Below are positions 63,891 through 64,000 of a DNA stretch of 64,000 nucleotides, piece after piece (the first letter of the stretch is position 1; every line of letters begins with the position of its first letter). The notes below the pieces were generated by a model, which ran no database searches, had not been told where the DNA came from, and saw only the letters and a list, made by a program, of their open reading frames with translations. The DNA is from JARRPM01 sp963792815. GTDB taxonomy: Bacteria; Pseudomonadota; Gammaproteobacteria; Pseudomonadales; Halieaceae. A program made the translations under genes and the position numbers. The stretch lies in contig CAWBXR010000021.1 in the NCBI GenBank assembly GCA_963792815.1, positions 1 through 64,000 of the forward strand. Direction: 5' to 3'.

Positions 63891-64000
63891 TTGACGCCTA
63901 CGCTGTATGACATCTCGCCACTGATTCCGCTGGTGGAGAGCGGTTTCGTGCTACTCACGCCCAACTATCGCCTGGCCAGGCGGATCAGGGCGGAATGGGC
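63891..64000 (+). CDS. Probable DNA-repair nuclease, 5' end only
   Basis: A TTG at 63891 after a perfect AAGGAGGG ribosome site opens a frame that runs off the window: TPTLYDISPLIPLVESG, then FVLLTPNYRLARRIRAEW. This opening is typical of the proteobacterial putative DNA-repair proteins with a C-terminal PD-(D/E)xK nuclease (relatives of AddB/RecB nucleases). Only 36 codons are visible, so the call rests on the N-terminal signature. Confidence 0.6.
   Translation, partial: MTPTLYDISPLIPLVESGFVLLTPNYRLARRIRAEW

Overview
The window reads as a chromosomal segment of a marine-type gammaproteobacterium with Pseudomonas-like operon orders, most plausibly of the Halieaceae/Cellvibrionales kind. This is inferred from gene order and protein motifs; no search was run. 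Supporting blocks are yccA-tusDCBE-ybiB, rne/rluC/HAD/maf/yceD-rpmF, fabD-fabG-acpP-fabF-pabC-mltG-tmk-holB-pilZ, tig-clpP-clpX-lon-hupB-ppiD, divergent ETF-QO/etfBA, and cysI-DUF934. Most of the window is GC-rich, densely coded housekeeping DNA. The first 6 kb are visibly more AT-rich and carry mobile debris.

Region 1 (1-6300) is accessory DNA. Five minus-strand genes of unrelated families alternate with five copies of a 90-140 bp repeat that shares the core GCGTCGTTAGC(T/C)GCC, giving gene+repeat units of about 0.5-0.9 kb. The layout is cassette-like, but the repeats lack recognisable integron attC ends. Next come a related plus-strand gene, an inverted repeat, an N-terminally truncated tyrosine recombinase, a PEP-CTERM surface protein and an IS3 transposase remnant.

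Region 2 (6300-13800) holds a peptidoglycan-binding/CHAP-like protein with a DUF900 esterase and small membrane protein, a GFA-family enzyme, a secreted GH2 glycosidase, a small periplasmic protein with no ordinary start codon, a dimeric dUTPase and PhhB. Region 3 (13800-22300) holds trmA, ybiB, the TusDCBE sulfur relay for tRNA thiolation, YccA, a transporter fused to a solute-binding domain, an LssY_C lipoprotein and tRNA-Ser(UGA).

Region 4 (22300-36420) carries RNase E (frameshifted near its C-terminus as sequenced), RluC, Maf, YceD-L32 and the type II fatty-acid cluster, from which plsX and fabH are missing. The downstream cell-envelope/replication operon ends in PilZ. A 300 bp non-coding stretch (36417-36723) looks like a small-RNA locus. 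A GH84 hexosaminidase and a mannose-6-phosphate-isomerase-like protein follow, then tRNA-Leu(UAG).

Region 5 (39400-49900) is the protein quality-control cluster, serA and a DUF1285 gene. Region 6 (49900-64000) contains ETF-QO and ETF, two inverted copies of a roughly 185 bp long-hairpin element, a frameshifted CPA2 antiporter, sulfite reductase, MetH, NfuA behind an IscR-like site, DAHP synthase, and the first codons of a probable DNA-repair nuclease running off the end.

The strongest candidates for something undescribed are the paired hairpin elements at 53563-54122, whose arms differ in sequence but stay self-complementary around a conserved bulged core. The repeat-gene array at 0.6-3.4 kb comes next. 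Two single-base frameshifts in homopolymers (rne, CPA2) may be sequencing errors and should be verified first.
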